Assembly (NCBI RefSeq): GCF_018837975.1
Contig: NZ_JAGSOY010000022.1
Location: 1 to 64,000, forward strand
From: Zooshikella harenae
GTDB lineage: Bacteria > Pseudomonadota > Gammaproteobacteria > Pseudomonadales > Zooshikellaceae
Direction of reading: 5' to 3'
DNA length: 64,000 nucleotides
Both the position numbers and the translations under genes were made by a program. Position 1 is the first letter of the stretch; every line of letters starts with the position of its first letter. The notes below the pieces were generated by a model. That model saw only the letters and a list, made by a program, of their open reading frames with translations, was not told the DNA's origin and made no database searches. Positions 8,292 through 16,574 of this stretch are shown here, piece by piece.

Positions 8292-8418
8292 TACAGTTCT
8301 CCAGTGAATTTCTGGAATGAAACGTGTGTAAAATGTCGTTTTTTGAATAGGTCGACTTGCAGGATAAAACCTCTAACTTATACTCACCGTTTTATTAATT
8401 TGTGAAGGAAAGTAGGCT

Positions 8419-9033
8419 ATGAGTTGGTGTTTTAAGCGCGGATTACTCTGTGTGTTTGTATTGTCGAACTTATTATTTCAAATTGTTTATGCTACCGATA
8501 ATCGCTTTCTTGTCGATCCAATTCACTCTGTAGGCTAAATAACGCCTAACTCAACTGAAGCTGAATTAATTAAACGCTATGGTACTGAGCATGTAAAACG
8601 TACGGAAATTCCAGTGGGAGAGGGAGAAGCAATCAAGGGTACATCATTATTTCCCAAGACTAAAAATGAGCTATTAATTGAATGGAAGCATAACTTTACT
8701 CAACCTCTTCGAATCACTATTAAACAACCAAATACACAATGGAAAACTCGTAGTGGATTAACTATTGGGGCAACACTTGCCGAAGTTGAAAAAGCAAACC
8801 GAAAAGTGTTTAAACTCACTGGATTGGGGTGGGATTATGAAGGGAGAACAACTTCTTGGGAGTCTGGTGATTTACCAAATCAACTGCGGTTAGTGTTTGA
8901 CTATGATGCAGAGAATCTTGCTACCTCTGAATATCGGAAGGTTTCAGGAGATAGCGCTTTCAATTCCAATCATGAGGTATTTAAAAAATTAAAAATGACT
9001 GTGAGTTCAATGATTATTGAGTGGGATAACTAA
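8419..9033 (+). pseudogene. Secreted-protein gene interrupted by an in-frame TAA
   Basis: An ATG at 8419 with GGAAAGTAGG upstream starts a clear signal peptide (basic start, hydrophobic core, VYA cleavage). At codon 40 the frame meets TAA (8536-8538), then continues open in the same frame for 165 codons to 9033. The continuation directly after the stop (ITPNSTEAELIKRYGTEHV) reads as the natural sequel of the upstream part (RFLVDPIHSVG), so one base change, for example AAA to TAA, would restore a protein of about 204 residues. A GTG at 8614 could start a shortened cytoplasmic product but has no reason to be used. It could be a recent pseudogene, stop readthrough, or a sequencing error. I do not know the function; the family looks like small secreted proteins with a GxIT...ST..L...YG motif. 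Confidence 0.6.
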
Positions 9034-9039
9034 GTTATC

Positions 9040-9087
9040 AATCCTAGCCTCAAAAGCCTATGAAGACATAGCTTTTAGGCTAGGATT
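9040..9087. terminator. Bidirectional hairpin between convergent genes
   Basis: AATCCTAGCCT-C-AAAAGC-C-TATG pairs with CATAGCTTTTAGGCTAGGATT around a 4-base loop: over 20 paired bases with two single-base bulges. It lies between convergent genes, where a shared terminator is expected. Confidence 0.65.
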
Positions 9088-9102
9088 TAGAACTATTTAA
9101 AG

Positions 9103-9867
9103 TTAGGGCATGCTCAGGGATTTTTCATATTTTTGGGTTAAATTAGTAATAAATCCTTCATTGCGCATTTCATTAAGTACTTGATTAAGCTGGTCTATAT
9201 ACTTTTGAGGTGTATCTTTATGCATTGCTAAATAAAGCTCAGATTTTCTCACTGTATATACGGGCTTGATATTGGTAACACCTGCTTCTTTAGCAAAATA
9301 GCTACCAGAGTAGCCACCAGATATCCACAAATCTATAAGTCCGGTTGCTAGGCGTTTAGGGTTAACACGATCATTGTCAACCGTGGATACGGTAAAACCC
9401 TTGGATTTAAGGTATTCCGCTCGGACATCACCTTTATAAGCCCCAATTTTATAAGGCTTTAGATCTTCTTCCGACTCTATACGATCATTGAAATCAGCTT
9501 TAGCAAATAGCATCCAATCATTGCTGATTAGTGGTCCAACCCATTTAAATAATGGTTTACGAGCCTCTGTCAGTGTTGTACCAAAAACGCCGCGGAAGGG
9601 ACGACGTTGAGCATAAGCATATGCGTAATTCCATTGGCGTAGCTTCATTGAGTAGGGATAACCTGCCCGTTGGAAAAGTTCTTGAACAACTTCGACAGCC
9701 AAGCCACCAATGTTTTTTTCCTTATGTTCATATGGGTTTTTATGAATACTGTAGTTGTAGGGAGGGAAGTTTTCAGTAATTAAGCGAAACTTTACATCTT
9801 CTGCTGAGCTATAACCGCTTAATAGAGTCAAAAAGGTACACAAGAATAACCAGTAGCGCATAAACAC
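9103..9867 (-). CDS. Orphan periplasmic solute-binding protein, family 3
   Basis: The 254-residue product has a signal peptide (MFMRYWLFLCTFLTLLSGYSSA) and a mature part with the two-lobe family 3 binding-protein pattern: ITENFPPYNY near the N-terminus, then GGLAVEVVQELFQRAG, a central KIGAYKGDVRAEYL and IDLWISGG. Such proteins normally bind polar amino acids or similar small molecules in the periplasm for an ABC importer or a sensor. No permease or ATPase gene is adjacent, so this is a stand-alone member, common in marine gammaproteobacteria. A paralogue of the same type lies at 26482-27297. The ligand cannot be predicted. Confidence 0.8.
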   Translation of the reverse strand: MFMRYWLFLCTFLTLLSGYSSAEDVKFRLITENFPPYNYSIHKNPYEHKEKNIGGLAVEVVQELFQRAGYPYSMKLRQWNYAYAYAQRRPFRGVFGTTLTEARKPLFKWVGPLISNDWMLFAKADFNDRIESEEDLKPYKIGAYKGDVRAEYLKSKGFTVSTVDNDRVNPKRLATGLIDLWISGGYSGSYFAKEAGVTNIKPVYTVRKSELYLAMHKDTPQKYIDQLNQVLNEMRNEGFITNLTQKYEKSLSMP

Positions 9868-10497
9868 CTTGCCTATGGTTGAGATATTGTTATGAAATTT
9901 AATATGTATAAAGTTTAGTCAAAATTCGTGTAACTGATCAATGAATAAGCGATTGCTGCTTAATTGAGTTAGCTTGACGAACTAAATGCATATATACCTT
10001 TGTTGAGTATTTTTTAGGATATGGCTTTCTTTCCTTGCCTTACTCATTTCAGCTTGCTTTTCGCTAACGGTTTGAATTAATACATAAACTGTCAGTGTGA
10101 AGCAGTTCCTAAAAGATAATTCACTTGAGGTATATCGTGTGAATGATTGTTTAACGAGCACTTATAGAATGAACCAAGCAATAATCATTATGTGTTATAC
10201 ATGGTCCTTTATATTAAGTACTTGTTAAGCCATTCACTTTATATATTTTTATTGAGTCATTATTTTCGGCTGATTATAAACAGTTCGTTTGTAAAGACAA
10301 GCTAGCTTTTAAACCATAAGGTTATGTAATTGGGTTATTTGATTTCTTTTAATAATCTTAATGGGTGAGGAGTGGCAGAGTGTTTGTGACAAGAGATCCA
10401 AATTAAACTGAGGGGGGGATGATCGAATTGTAAATGATTTACGCTGGTATAGTGATGATAAAGAGATGTCTTAAATGAAGAAGGTTTTGGGCAGGAA
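9868..10497. other. Gene-free AT-rich gap
   Basis: About 630 bp between the solute-binding protein gene (its promoter side) and the folD terminator. I see no supported coding region, RNA gene or strong repeat here. Confidence 0.5.
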
Positions 10498-10538
10498 AAG
10501 AATCCCTTCAAACGGTAAGTGTTGTTGAAGGGATTCTT
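10498..10538 (-). terminator. Terminator downstream of folD
   Basis: AAGAATCCCTTCAA and TTGAAGGGATTCTT form a perfect 14-bp stem with a 13-base loop, followed on the minus strand by a short T-run (TTTTCC). It ends folD transcription. Confidence 0.75.
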
Positions 10539-10549
10539 GTATACATCAG

Positions 10550-11413
10550 TTATTGATGTAATCCATGAAGTTCAGTGGCAGTGTAGAATGTATTTTCAAT
10601 TAACGTTGCTACGGTCATTTGTCCTACACCGCCAGGAACTGGAGTTATCCAACTGGCGCGCGGTTGCGCTTCTTCAAACTCTACATCCCCGACAAGTTTA
10701 CCACTTGGTAATCGATTAATGCCGACATCAATGACTATGGCACCAGGTTTGATCCACTCACCTTTAACCAGTCCAGGCTTACCTGCACCAACTACGACAA
10801 TATCTGCGGCAGCAACCTCTGCAGCAAGGTCTTGGGTGAATCGGTGGCAGGTTGTGACTGTTGCCCCAGCAAGTAATAGTTCTAGCGACATAGGTCTACC
10901 CACTATATTAGAGGCTCCAACAATTGTTGCCTTACTACCTCGTACTTTGGCATTGATCGTTTCCAAGAGAGTCATAATCCCTTTAGGCGTACAAGGCCTC
11001 AGTACAGGCATGCGAAGGGCTAAGCGACCCATATTATAGGGGTGAAAACCATCAACATCTTTAGATGGGTCTATACGTTCAATCACTAATTCTTGATTGA
11101 TATGTGCAGGTAAAGGGAGTTGGACAAGAATACCATCAACTGTGACATCATTATTCAGTTGATCAATGAGAGCAAGTAACGACTGCTCTGTCGTTTCTGG
11201 GGGAAGGTCAAATGCTTTAGAAACGATACCTGCTTTTTCGCAAGCTCTACGTTTATTGTTTACATAAACTTGTGAGGCTGGGTCTTCCCCAACAAGGATG
11301 ACTGCCAAGCCTGGTGGACGTTGACCGGCTGCAGTAAGATTTGCTACTTGCTGACCGATGCGCTCAATCAATTGGGTGGCAATTGCTCTGCCATCGATGA
11401 TATTTCCGCTCAT
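10550..11413 (-). CDS. folD: FolD: methylenetetrahydrofolate dehydrogenase/cyclohydrolase
   Basis: This bifunctional cytoplasmic enzyme oxidises 5,10-methylene-THF to methenyl-THF with NADP and hydrolyses that to 10-formyl-THF, feeding purine and formyl-Met synthesis. The start at [12 protein letters not shown] gives 287 residues, the usual length; a 29-codon in-frame extension is unlikely to be translated. Signatures seen: [14 protein letters not shown] with the catalytic lysine, [26 protein letters not shown], the Rossmann motif [11 protein letters not shown], and [14 protein letters not shown] near the C-terminus. It is a single gene, divergent from the tRNA/tig side, as in Pseudomonas. 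Confidence 0.97.
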   Translation of the reverse strand: MSGNIIDGRAIATQLIERIGQQVANLTAAGQRPPGLAVILVGEDPASQVYVNNKRRACEKAGIVSKAFDLPPETTEQSLLALIDQLNNDVTVDGILVQLPLPAHINQELVIERIDPSKDVDGFHPYNMGRLALRMPVLRPCTPKGIMTLLETINAKVRGSKATIVGASNIVGRPMSLELLLAGATVTTCHRFTQDLAAEVAAADIVVVGAGKPGLVKGEWIKPGAIVIDVGINRLPSGKLVGDVEFEEAQPRASWITPVPGGVGQMTVATLIENTFYTATELHGLHQ

Positions 11414-11530
11414 GGTGCTTATTAAAGTGCCTTGTAAATTAGGAGTCAGTTGGGGCTTATTGGGGCGTGCATTGTCGCATGCACGTTGGGGTATTAGCAA
11501 TTGGCATCATTACTTAAAGAGGGAGTGCTA

Positions 11531-11725
11531 ATGAATAAAGGAGGTATTGATAATCAATGTACATCTATAAGTGATGAAAAAGGACTGCAATCTATTAAGC
11601 CATATTTTAGTGTACAGCATCTGTTTTGGTTAATAAGTAAACATCAGGCTAACTGGTTGATAAAAAAGTGCTTTAAAGCGTTGACGGCAGTTGGGTCAGC
11701 AAGTATTATGCGCACCACTTGCTGA
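11531..11725 (+). CDS. Doubtful small protein, 64 residues
   Basis: An ATG preceded by GAGGGAG opens a 64-codon frame with no recognisable motif, signal peptide or membrane segment. It lies between folD and the tRNA genes. The ribosome-site match is the only support; chance is quite possible. Confidence 0.2.
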   Translation: MNKGGIDNQCTSISDEKGLQSIKPYFSVQHLFWLISKHQANWLIKKCFKALTAVGSASIMRTTC

Positions 11726-11924
11726 GCAGCACAGCTTCAAGCAACCTGAGTTCTAGTAACTTAGCTGAATAAGCGTTAGATTAAATACTAGTGCTTCAGT
11801 TGTGTGAGTAATAAGGCCAGCAGTTAAGGGTTACTGATAAGAGCGCTTAACTATAGGTGATTACTAACACTAAAGAGTGGCAGAAATTAAGAGCTTGAAT
11901 TTTTTAAAAGGTGCTGTAAGATGA

Positions 11925-12001
11925 GCGCCCGTAGCTCAGCTGGATAGAGCATCCGCCTTCTAAGCGGATGGTCGCAGGTTCGAGTCCTGCCGGGCGCGCC
12001 A
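11925..12001 (+). tRNA. tRNA-Arg (anticodon TCT)
   Basis: A full cloverleaf can be drawn: acceptor stem GCGCCCG/CGGGCGC, D-arm AGCTCAGCTGGATAGAGC, anticodon stem TCCGC/GCGGA with loop CTTCTAA, T-arm GCAGGTTCGAGTCCTGC, discriminator G and encoded CCA. It decodes AGA. It is first of three tRNA genes that form one unit upstream of tig. Confidence 0.97.
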
Positions 12002-12058
12002 GTCTCTAATTAAATGAAGTCGGGCTGGTTAAGCTAGAATTGAAGTTACGATTTTTAT

Positions 12059-12135
12059 GGTGGGCGTAGCTCAGTTGGTAGAGCACAGGATTGTGACTCC
12101 TGTGGTCGTGGGTTCAAGTCCCATCGTCCACCCCA
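12059..12135 (+). tRNA. tRNA-His (anticodon GTG)
   Basis: The acceptor stem GTGGGCG/CGTCCAC is extended by the histidine-specific extra 5' G (12059) opposite C73. The anticodon loop is TTGTGAC and the T-arm GTGGGTTCAAGTCCCAT, with CCA encoded. It lies 57 bp after tRNA-Arg. Confidence 0.97.
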
Positions 12136-12179
12136 GTTTTGATAGTTGATCGAATGGTGAGCTATTAGTTTAAGTTAAA

Positions 12180-12264
12180 GCGGAAGTGGTGAAATTGGTA
12201 GACACGCTGGATTTAGGTTCCAGTGCCGAAAGGTGTGAGAGTTCGAGTCTCTCCTTCCGCACCA
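12180..12264 (+). tRNA. tRNA-Leu (anticodon TAG)
   Basis: A class II tRNA with a long variable arm (TGCCGAAAGGTGTG region): acceptor GCGGAAG/CTTCCGC, anticodon stem CTGGA/TCCAG with loop TTTAGGT, T-arm GAGAGTTCGAGTCTCTC and encoded CCA. It decodes CTA/CTG. It is last in the three-tRNA unit and directly precedes a strong terminator. Confidence 0.97.
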
Positions 12265-12271
12265 AGATCAA

Positions 12272-12305
12272 AAAAATGGGGATAAGGTGACTTATCCCCA
12301 TTTTT
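12272..12305 (+). terminator. Terminator of the tRNA operon
   Basis: AAAAATGGGGATAAG and CTTATCCCCATTTTT form a perfect 15-bp stem with a GTGA loop, ending in a T-run. Confidence 0.92.
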
Positions 12306-12337
12306 GTATTGTCGGCAGAAAAAGTTAGGGGTTCGTG

Positions 12338-12358
12338 AGACTATCGCGTTGATAGTCT
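12338..12358 (+). promoter_or_regulatory. Hairpin in the tig leader
   Basis: AGACTATC-GCGTT-GATAGTCT is a perfect 8-bp hairpin with a 5-base loop, 57 bp before the tig start. It has no T-run, so a 5'-UTR structure or protein site is likelier than a terminator. Confidence 0.35.
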
Positions 12359-12415
12359 GATAACATTTTGCTTTGATTAGGCCCTTCGAAGAATTTGTTT
12401 TAACGAGGAACAACG

Positions 12416-13768
12416 ATGCAAGTCTCACTCGAAGCGACTTCTGGTCTGGAGCGTCGCCTGACCATTACGGTACCCGCGGAGCAAGTGGAAGCAAAAGTCA
12501 CTGAGCGTTTAAAAGACACCGCAAAGAAAATACGTCTTGATGGCTTCCGTCCTGGTAAGGTACCACTAAGTGTGGTTAAGCGTCGTTTCGGCAAGTCTAC
12601 ACGCCAGGAAGTTGTAGGTGATGTAATGCAGTCTTCTTTTATAGAAGCGATTCAAAAAGAATCATTACGTCCTGCAGGTATGCCCTCAGTTGAACCTGTC
12701 AAAATGGAGCCGGGTGAAGACTTTGAGTTTATTGCGACTTTTGAGGTTTACCCTGAGCTCGCTCTGAAAGGTTATGAAGGCATTGTCATTGAAAAGCCCA
12801 GTGCAGAAGTCACTGATGCTGATGTAGAACAAATGCTGGAAACACTTCGTACTCAAAACCGTGAGTGGCAGACTGTAGAGCGTGAAGCCAAAGATGGCGA
12901 TCAAGTAACGATTGACTTTGTGGGTCGTAAAGATGGTGAAGAGTTTGAAGGTGGAAATGCTGAAGACTTCAAACTAGAGCTAGGCTCAGGTCAAATGATT
13001 GAAGGTTTTGAGTCAAACTTAGTGGGTAGCAAAGCTGGTGAAGAAAAAGTTATTAATGTTACTTTTCCAGAAGACTACCAAGCTGAGTCATTGGCTGGTC
13101 AACCAGCAGAATTCACAATTCAGGTTAAAGACGTGGCAGAATCCGTATTACCAGAATTGAATGATGAATTTTTTGCTAAGTTTGGTGTTTCAGAAGGTGG
13201 ACTTGATGCTTTTAAAGCAGAAGTGCGCAAAAACATGGAACGCGAGCTGCAGCATGCGACCAAAAACAAAATTAAAAACCAAGTAATGGATGGTCTGCTT
13301 GCTGAGAACGAAGTTGACGTACCTACGGCGTTATTGGATGATGAAATTAATCGGATGCGTCAACAAGCGGCACAACAGATATTCGGTGGCGAAAACCAAG
13401 TAGATCCTGCTAAACTGCCAGCAGAGCTATTTAAAGATCGTGCACTTAAGCGGGTAAAACTAGGCTTGGTGGTTGCTGAAGTTGTTAAACAGCATGACAT
13501 TAAAGTTGACGATGAGCGTGTAAAATCTTTAGTTGAAGATATTGCTTCAGCCTATGAACAACCTGAACAGGTCGTTAGCTGGTATTTTAGTAATGAACGT
13601 CAAATGGCTGAAGTGCGTTCAATTGTACTTGAAGATCAGGTGGTTGATACTGTCCTGGGAGCAGCGCAAGTTACTGTGAAAGAATGCAGTTATGAAGAAG
13701 CTATTAAGCCTGCTCAGGAAAGTGAAACCGAGAAAGAACAACAAGCTGAGACCGACGTAGCCAGTTGA
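12416..13768 (+). CDS. tig: Trigger factor, ribosome-associated chaperone and prolyl isomerase
   Basis: Trigger factor binds L23 at the ribosome exit tunnel and shields nascent chains. The 450-residue product has the ribosome-binding N-domain (residues 1-145) with the [17 protein letters not shown] signature loop, a central FKBP-type isomerase domain (about 155-245; [16 protein letters not shown] and [19 protein letters not shown]), and the helical C-terminal chaperone arms (about 250-430). It is slightly longer than the E. coli protein through an acidic Glu/Gln-rich tail. The ATG follows GAGGAA. It heads the tig-clpP-clpX cluster; a hairpin with a short T-run separates it from clpP. Confidence 0.97.
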   Translation: MQVSLEATSGLERRLTITVPAEQVEAKVTERLKDTAKKIRLDGFRPGKVPLSVVKRRFGKSTRQEVVGDVMQSSFIEAIQKESLRPAGMPSVEPVKMEPGEDFEFIATFEVYPELALKGYEGIVIEKPSAEVTDADVEQMLETLRTQNREWQTVEREAKDGDQVTIDFVGRKDGEEFEGGNAEDFKLELGSGQMIEGFESNLVGSKAGEEKVINVTFPEDYQAESLAGQPAEFTIQVKDVAESVLPELNDEFFAKFGVSEGGLDAFKAEVRKNMERELQHATKNKIKNQVMDGLLAENEVDVPTALLDDEINRMRQQAAQQIFGGENQVDPAKLPAELFKDRALKRVKLGLVVAEVVKQHDIKVDDERVKSLVEDIASAYEQPEQVVSWYFSNERQMAEVRSIVLEDQVVDTVLGAAQVTVKECSYEEAIKPAQESETEKEQQAETDVAS

Positions 13769-13775
13769 TCTCTAT

Positions 13776-13800
13776 AAACAGCCGGTTATTCCGGCTGTTT
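13776..13800 (+). terminator. Hairpin between tig and clpP
   Basis: AAACAGCCGG-TTATT-CCGGCTGTTT is a perfect 10-bp stem starting 8 bp after the tig stop. The T-run is short, so it probably gives partial termination and leaves read-through into clpP. Confidence 0.65.
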
Positions 13801-13833
13801 GGTCACTGTGTCCACAAGGGGGATAGCAAGGAC

Positions 13834-14478
13834 ATGTCCAACTCTTTCATTTATGATGGTCATTCCGAAAAAGTGATTACTAATAGCTCTTTGGTTCCCA
13901 TGGTTGTTGAGCAGACTGCGCGTGGCGAACGTTCATATGATATCTACTCAAGGCTGCTTAAAGAGCGTGTCATATTCCTTGTGGGGCAGGTTGAAGACCA
14001 CATGGCAAATTTGATCGTTGCGCAGCTATTGTTTTTAGAGTCGGAGAACCCAGATAAAGATATACATCTTTATATAAACTCACCTGGTGGCTCAGTAACG
14101 GCAGGTATGTCAATTTATGACACCATGCAGTTTATTAAGCCTGATGTTAGTACAATGTGTATAGGGCAAGCCGCGAGTATGGGCGCTCTTTTATTGACTG
14201 CAGGTGCACCAGGTAAGCGTTACTGTCTGCCACACTCAAGAGTTATGATTCACCAACCATTAGGTGGATTTCAAGGGCAAGCTTCAGATATTGAAATTCA
14301 TGCGCGTGAAATTTTGCAGATTCGTGAGCGCTTGAATAAAGTCTTATCCCATCATACTGGACAGCCCCTTGAAGTAGTTTCGAAGGATACAGATCGTGAC
14401 TACTTTATGAGTGCTGAAGAAGCAGTCAATTATGGCTTAGTAGATAAAGTCATCGCTAAGCGGGCTGCGGCAGAATAA
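13834..14478 (+). CDS. clpP: ClpP: ATP-dependent protease proteolytic subunit
   Basis: ClpP forms the tetradecameric serine protease chamber fed by ClpX or ClpA. The ATG at 13834 gives 214 residues and the usual short propeptide; an in-frame TTG overlapping the tig stop would place 23 odd residues in front across the tig-clpP hairpin. The catalytic triad is visible: Ser115 in [10 protein letters not shown], His140 in [11 protein letters not shown] and an Asp near 185 in KDTDRDYF. The oligomerisation motif [19 protein letters not shown] is intact. clpX follows 114 bp later in the standard clpP-clpX order, giving the cell matching protease and unfoldase. Confidence 0.97.
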   Translation: MSNSFIYDGHSEKVITNSSLVPMVVEQTARGERSYDIYSRLLKERVIFLVGQVEDHMANLIVAQLLFLESENPDKDIHLYINSPGGSVTAGMSIYDTMQFIKPDVSTMCIGQAASMGALLLTAGAPGKRYCLPHSRVMIHQPLGGFQGQASDIEIHAREILQIRERLNKVLSHHTGQPLEVVSKDTDRDYFMSAEEAVNYGLVDKVIAKRAAAE

Positions 14479-14592
14479 TCTAAGCTAAAGTAAGGGGAGT
14501 GTGATCACTCTTCTTCTTGCCATCTACTTGAAAAACAATGTAGCAGGCTACATTTAGCAAAGTAGACTCGTTGTCTCAGTAGGGTAAATCGA

Positions 14593-15876
14593 ATGACTGA
14601 CGAAAAAAACGGCAAAGGCGAAGATGGCGGAAAGTTGCTTTATTGCTCTTTCTGTGGGAAAAGTCAGCATGAGGTGCGTAAACTAATTGCAGGCCCCTCT
14701 GTCTTCATTTGTGATGAATGTGTCGATTTATGTAATGACATCATCCGTGAAGAGGTTCAAGAAAACAGCCCTGACAGTACCTCAGACAAATTGCCTACCC
14801 CAAAAGAGATCAACGCCATTCTCGATGAGTATGTCATTGGTCAGTATCGTGCCAAGAAAGTTCTGTCTGTTGCGGTTTATAATCATTATAAACGGCTGCA
14901 GAAGGGTAACAAGAAAGATGATGTTGAGCTGGGTAAGAGTAATATCCTGTTAATTGGTCCTACAGGTAGTGGTAAAACCCTGCTGGCTGAAACATTGGCA
15001 AGGCTATTGAACGTGCCATTTACAATTGCTGATGCCACAACACTCACTGAGGCAGGCTATGTCGGTGAGGATGTTGAAAACATCATTCAGAAATTATTGC
15101 AAAAGTGTGACTATGATGTAGAAAAAGCTCAAATGGGCATAGTCTACATCGATGAAATTGACAAAATTTCTCGAAAATCTGATAACCCATCGATTACCCG
15201 AGATGTTTCGGGAGAGGGTGTACAACAAGCACTGTTAAAACTTATCGAAGGTACAGTCGCTTCAGTCCCTCCTCAAGGAGGCCGAAAGCACCCACAGCAG
15301 GAATTTTTGCAGGTTGATACTGGAAACATTCTTTTTATCTGTGGTGGTGCATTTGCGGGCTTAGAAAAAGTCATTCGTGATCGCTCTGAAAAGGGTGGGA
15401 TTGGCTTCTCAGCTGAAGTGAAGAGTAAAGATTTATCGAAGAAGGTTGGTGAAACGCTCAAAGATGTTGAGCCTGAAGATTTAGTTCGTTATGGTTTGAT
15501 ACCTGAATTTGTGGGCCGTTTACCTGTAATTGCTACGCTGGATGAGTTGGATGAGGATGCATTAGTTAGCATTTTAACTGATCCTAAGAATGCATTGACC
15601 AAACAATACAGTAAGTTGTTTGAAATGGAAGATGTTGAGATTGACTTTCGTGAAGATGCTTTGCGTGCCATTTCTAAGAAAGCTATGGAACGTAAAACAG
15701 GTGCTCGAGGTTTACGCTCAATTCTGGAAAATGTACTTCTTGATAGTATGTACGAAATTCCATCTATTGCGAATGTGTCAAAGGTTGTTATTGATGACTC
15801 AGTGATCAAGGGTGATTCTGAACCTTTGCTGATTTATGAAAATAATAATGAGCAAAAAGCATTACCTGAAGACTAA
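14593..15876 (+). CDS. clpX: ClpX: AAA+ unfoldase of the ClpXP protease
   Basis: This 427-residue protein has the N-terminal zinc-binding domain with its two cysteine pairs (CSFCGKS and CDECVDLC), which binds substrates and adaptors, then the AAA+ module: Walker A GPTGSGKT, Walker [11 protein letters not shown], the sensor and arginine-finger region [12 protein letters not shown], and the C-terminal small domain with [15 protein letters not shown]. It unfolds SsrA-tagged and other substrates and feeds them to ClpP. The length is standard. A terminator follows at 15977, so lon is transcribed separately. Confidence 0.97.
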   Translation: MTDEKNGKGEDGGKLLYCSFCGKSQHEVRKLIAGPSVFICDECVDLCNDIIREEVQENSPDSTSDKLPTPKEINAILDEYVIGQYRAKKVLSVAVYNHYKRLQKGNKKDDVELGKSNILLIGPTGSGKTLLAETLARLLNVPFTIADATTLTEAGYVGEDVENIIQKLLQKCDYDVEKAQMGIVYIDEIDKISRKSDNPSITRDVSGEGVQQALLKLIEGTVASVPPQGGRKHPQQEFLQVDTGNILFICGGAFAGLEKVIRDRSEKGGIGFSAEVKSKDLSKKVGETLKDVEPEDLVRYGLIPEFVGRLPVIATLDELDEDALVSILTDPKNALTKQYSKLFEMEDVEIDFREDALRAISKKAMERKTGARGLRSILENVLLDSMYEIPSIANVSKVVIDDSVIKGDSEPLLIYENNNEQKALPED

Positions 15877-15976
15877 TAGGATTATTTTGTATAAAAAATA
15901 TACAAATAAAGGCGGTTGCTTATGAGTAAGCTGTTATTTATTTGTAATTTATCGTAAATAACGAAAATATATATTT

Positions 15977-16003
15977 AAAAAGGGGCTATGTGCTCCTTTT
16001 TTT
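15977..16003 (+). terminator. Terminator of the clpX transcript
   Basis: AAAAAGGGGC-TATGT-GCTCCTTTTT pairs over 10 bp with one G-T wobble and ends in T residues, 100 bp after the clpX stop. Confidence 0.75.
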
Positions 16004-16460
16004 ATATCCAGAATAATAGCTTCATTGGTTCTGTAAAATTGTCAGCTTCTTATTTAATTAAAAGAAAAAAGGTTTAATTAGTTGTCAATATGTATGGTAT
16101 ACATTCAGTGAAAAGCAGATTACTGACTACATACTTGAGCTTTCGTACCGCTTGAAAGTTATTTGAAAGTGAATAGAAATAACCTTGTTTCGTTAATGGG
16201 CTTATTAAAAGGATTTTATGAAAGGCAACTTCTTACTATATTTTTGTTATCTAAACCTTCAGATTGAACATTAACCTGTCATAGAAGCATTATGATGTTT
16301 GTGAAATAGAGAAGAATATAGCCGTGCGTTGATATTGAGTTAATGTGTAGGTGTTGCTAAGTACTTGACATTGAATACTTTTTATTTTGTTAATCGATGG
16401 GCTTGTTAATTATTAATTGCGTTGAGTTCTTTTCATAAAAAAAATAATCAACAAGATTTC
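16004..16460. other. Gene-free upstream region of lon
   Basis: No supported gene. A TTGACA at 16365-16370 could be the -35 of a sigma-70 promoter, but the matching -10 (TGTTAA at 16388) is weak. Confidence 0.35.
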
Positions 16461-16461
16461 G

Positions 16462-16490
16462 CTTGTAATTTGCAACAATTAGCCCCATCT
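16462..16490 (+). promoter_or_regulatory. Sigma-32 (heat-shock) promoter of lon
   Basis: CTTGTAA (16462-16468), 14 bases, then CCCCATCT (16483-16490) closely matches the RpoH consensus CTTGAAA-N(11-16)-CCCCATNT. It is about 85 bp upstream of lon, a known heat-shock gene in other gammaproteobacteria. This implies induction on protein-folding stress. Confidence 0.8.
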
Positions 16491-16574
16491 TAAAACGATA
16501 ATCAAGTTTTGAGTCAAAGTTAGGATGTTAAATGTACGACCTGACGCCACATAGAAGTTTTGAGGGGGCCATAA

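Noticed and set aside
8614-9033. GTG at 8614 as the true start of a short gene
   Set aside because: The frame upstream, including a signal peptide with ribosome site, matches the same protein; GTG lacks its own ribosome site. Treated as part of an interrupted gene.
11925-12264. tRNA cluster as an integration site
   Set aside because: The three tRNA genes are intact, but I saw no repeated tRNA 3' end, integrase or phage gene nearby.
12400-12594. Antisense frame over the start of tig
   Set aside because: A shadow of the tig coding frame; no independent signals.
16365-16393. Sigma-70 promoter for lon (TTGACA with TGTTAA)
   Set aside because: The -35 is perfect but the -10 is poor; not claimed as a feature in its own right.
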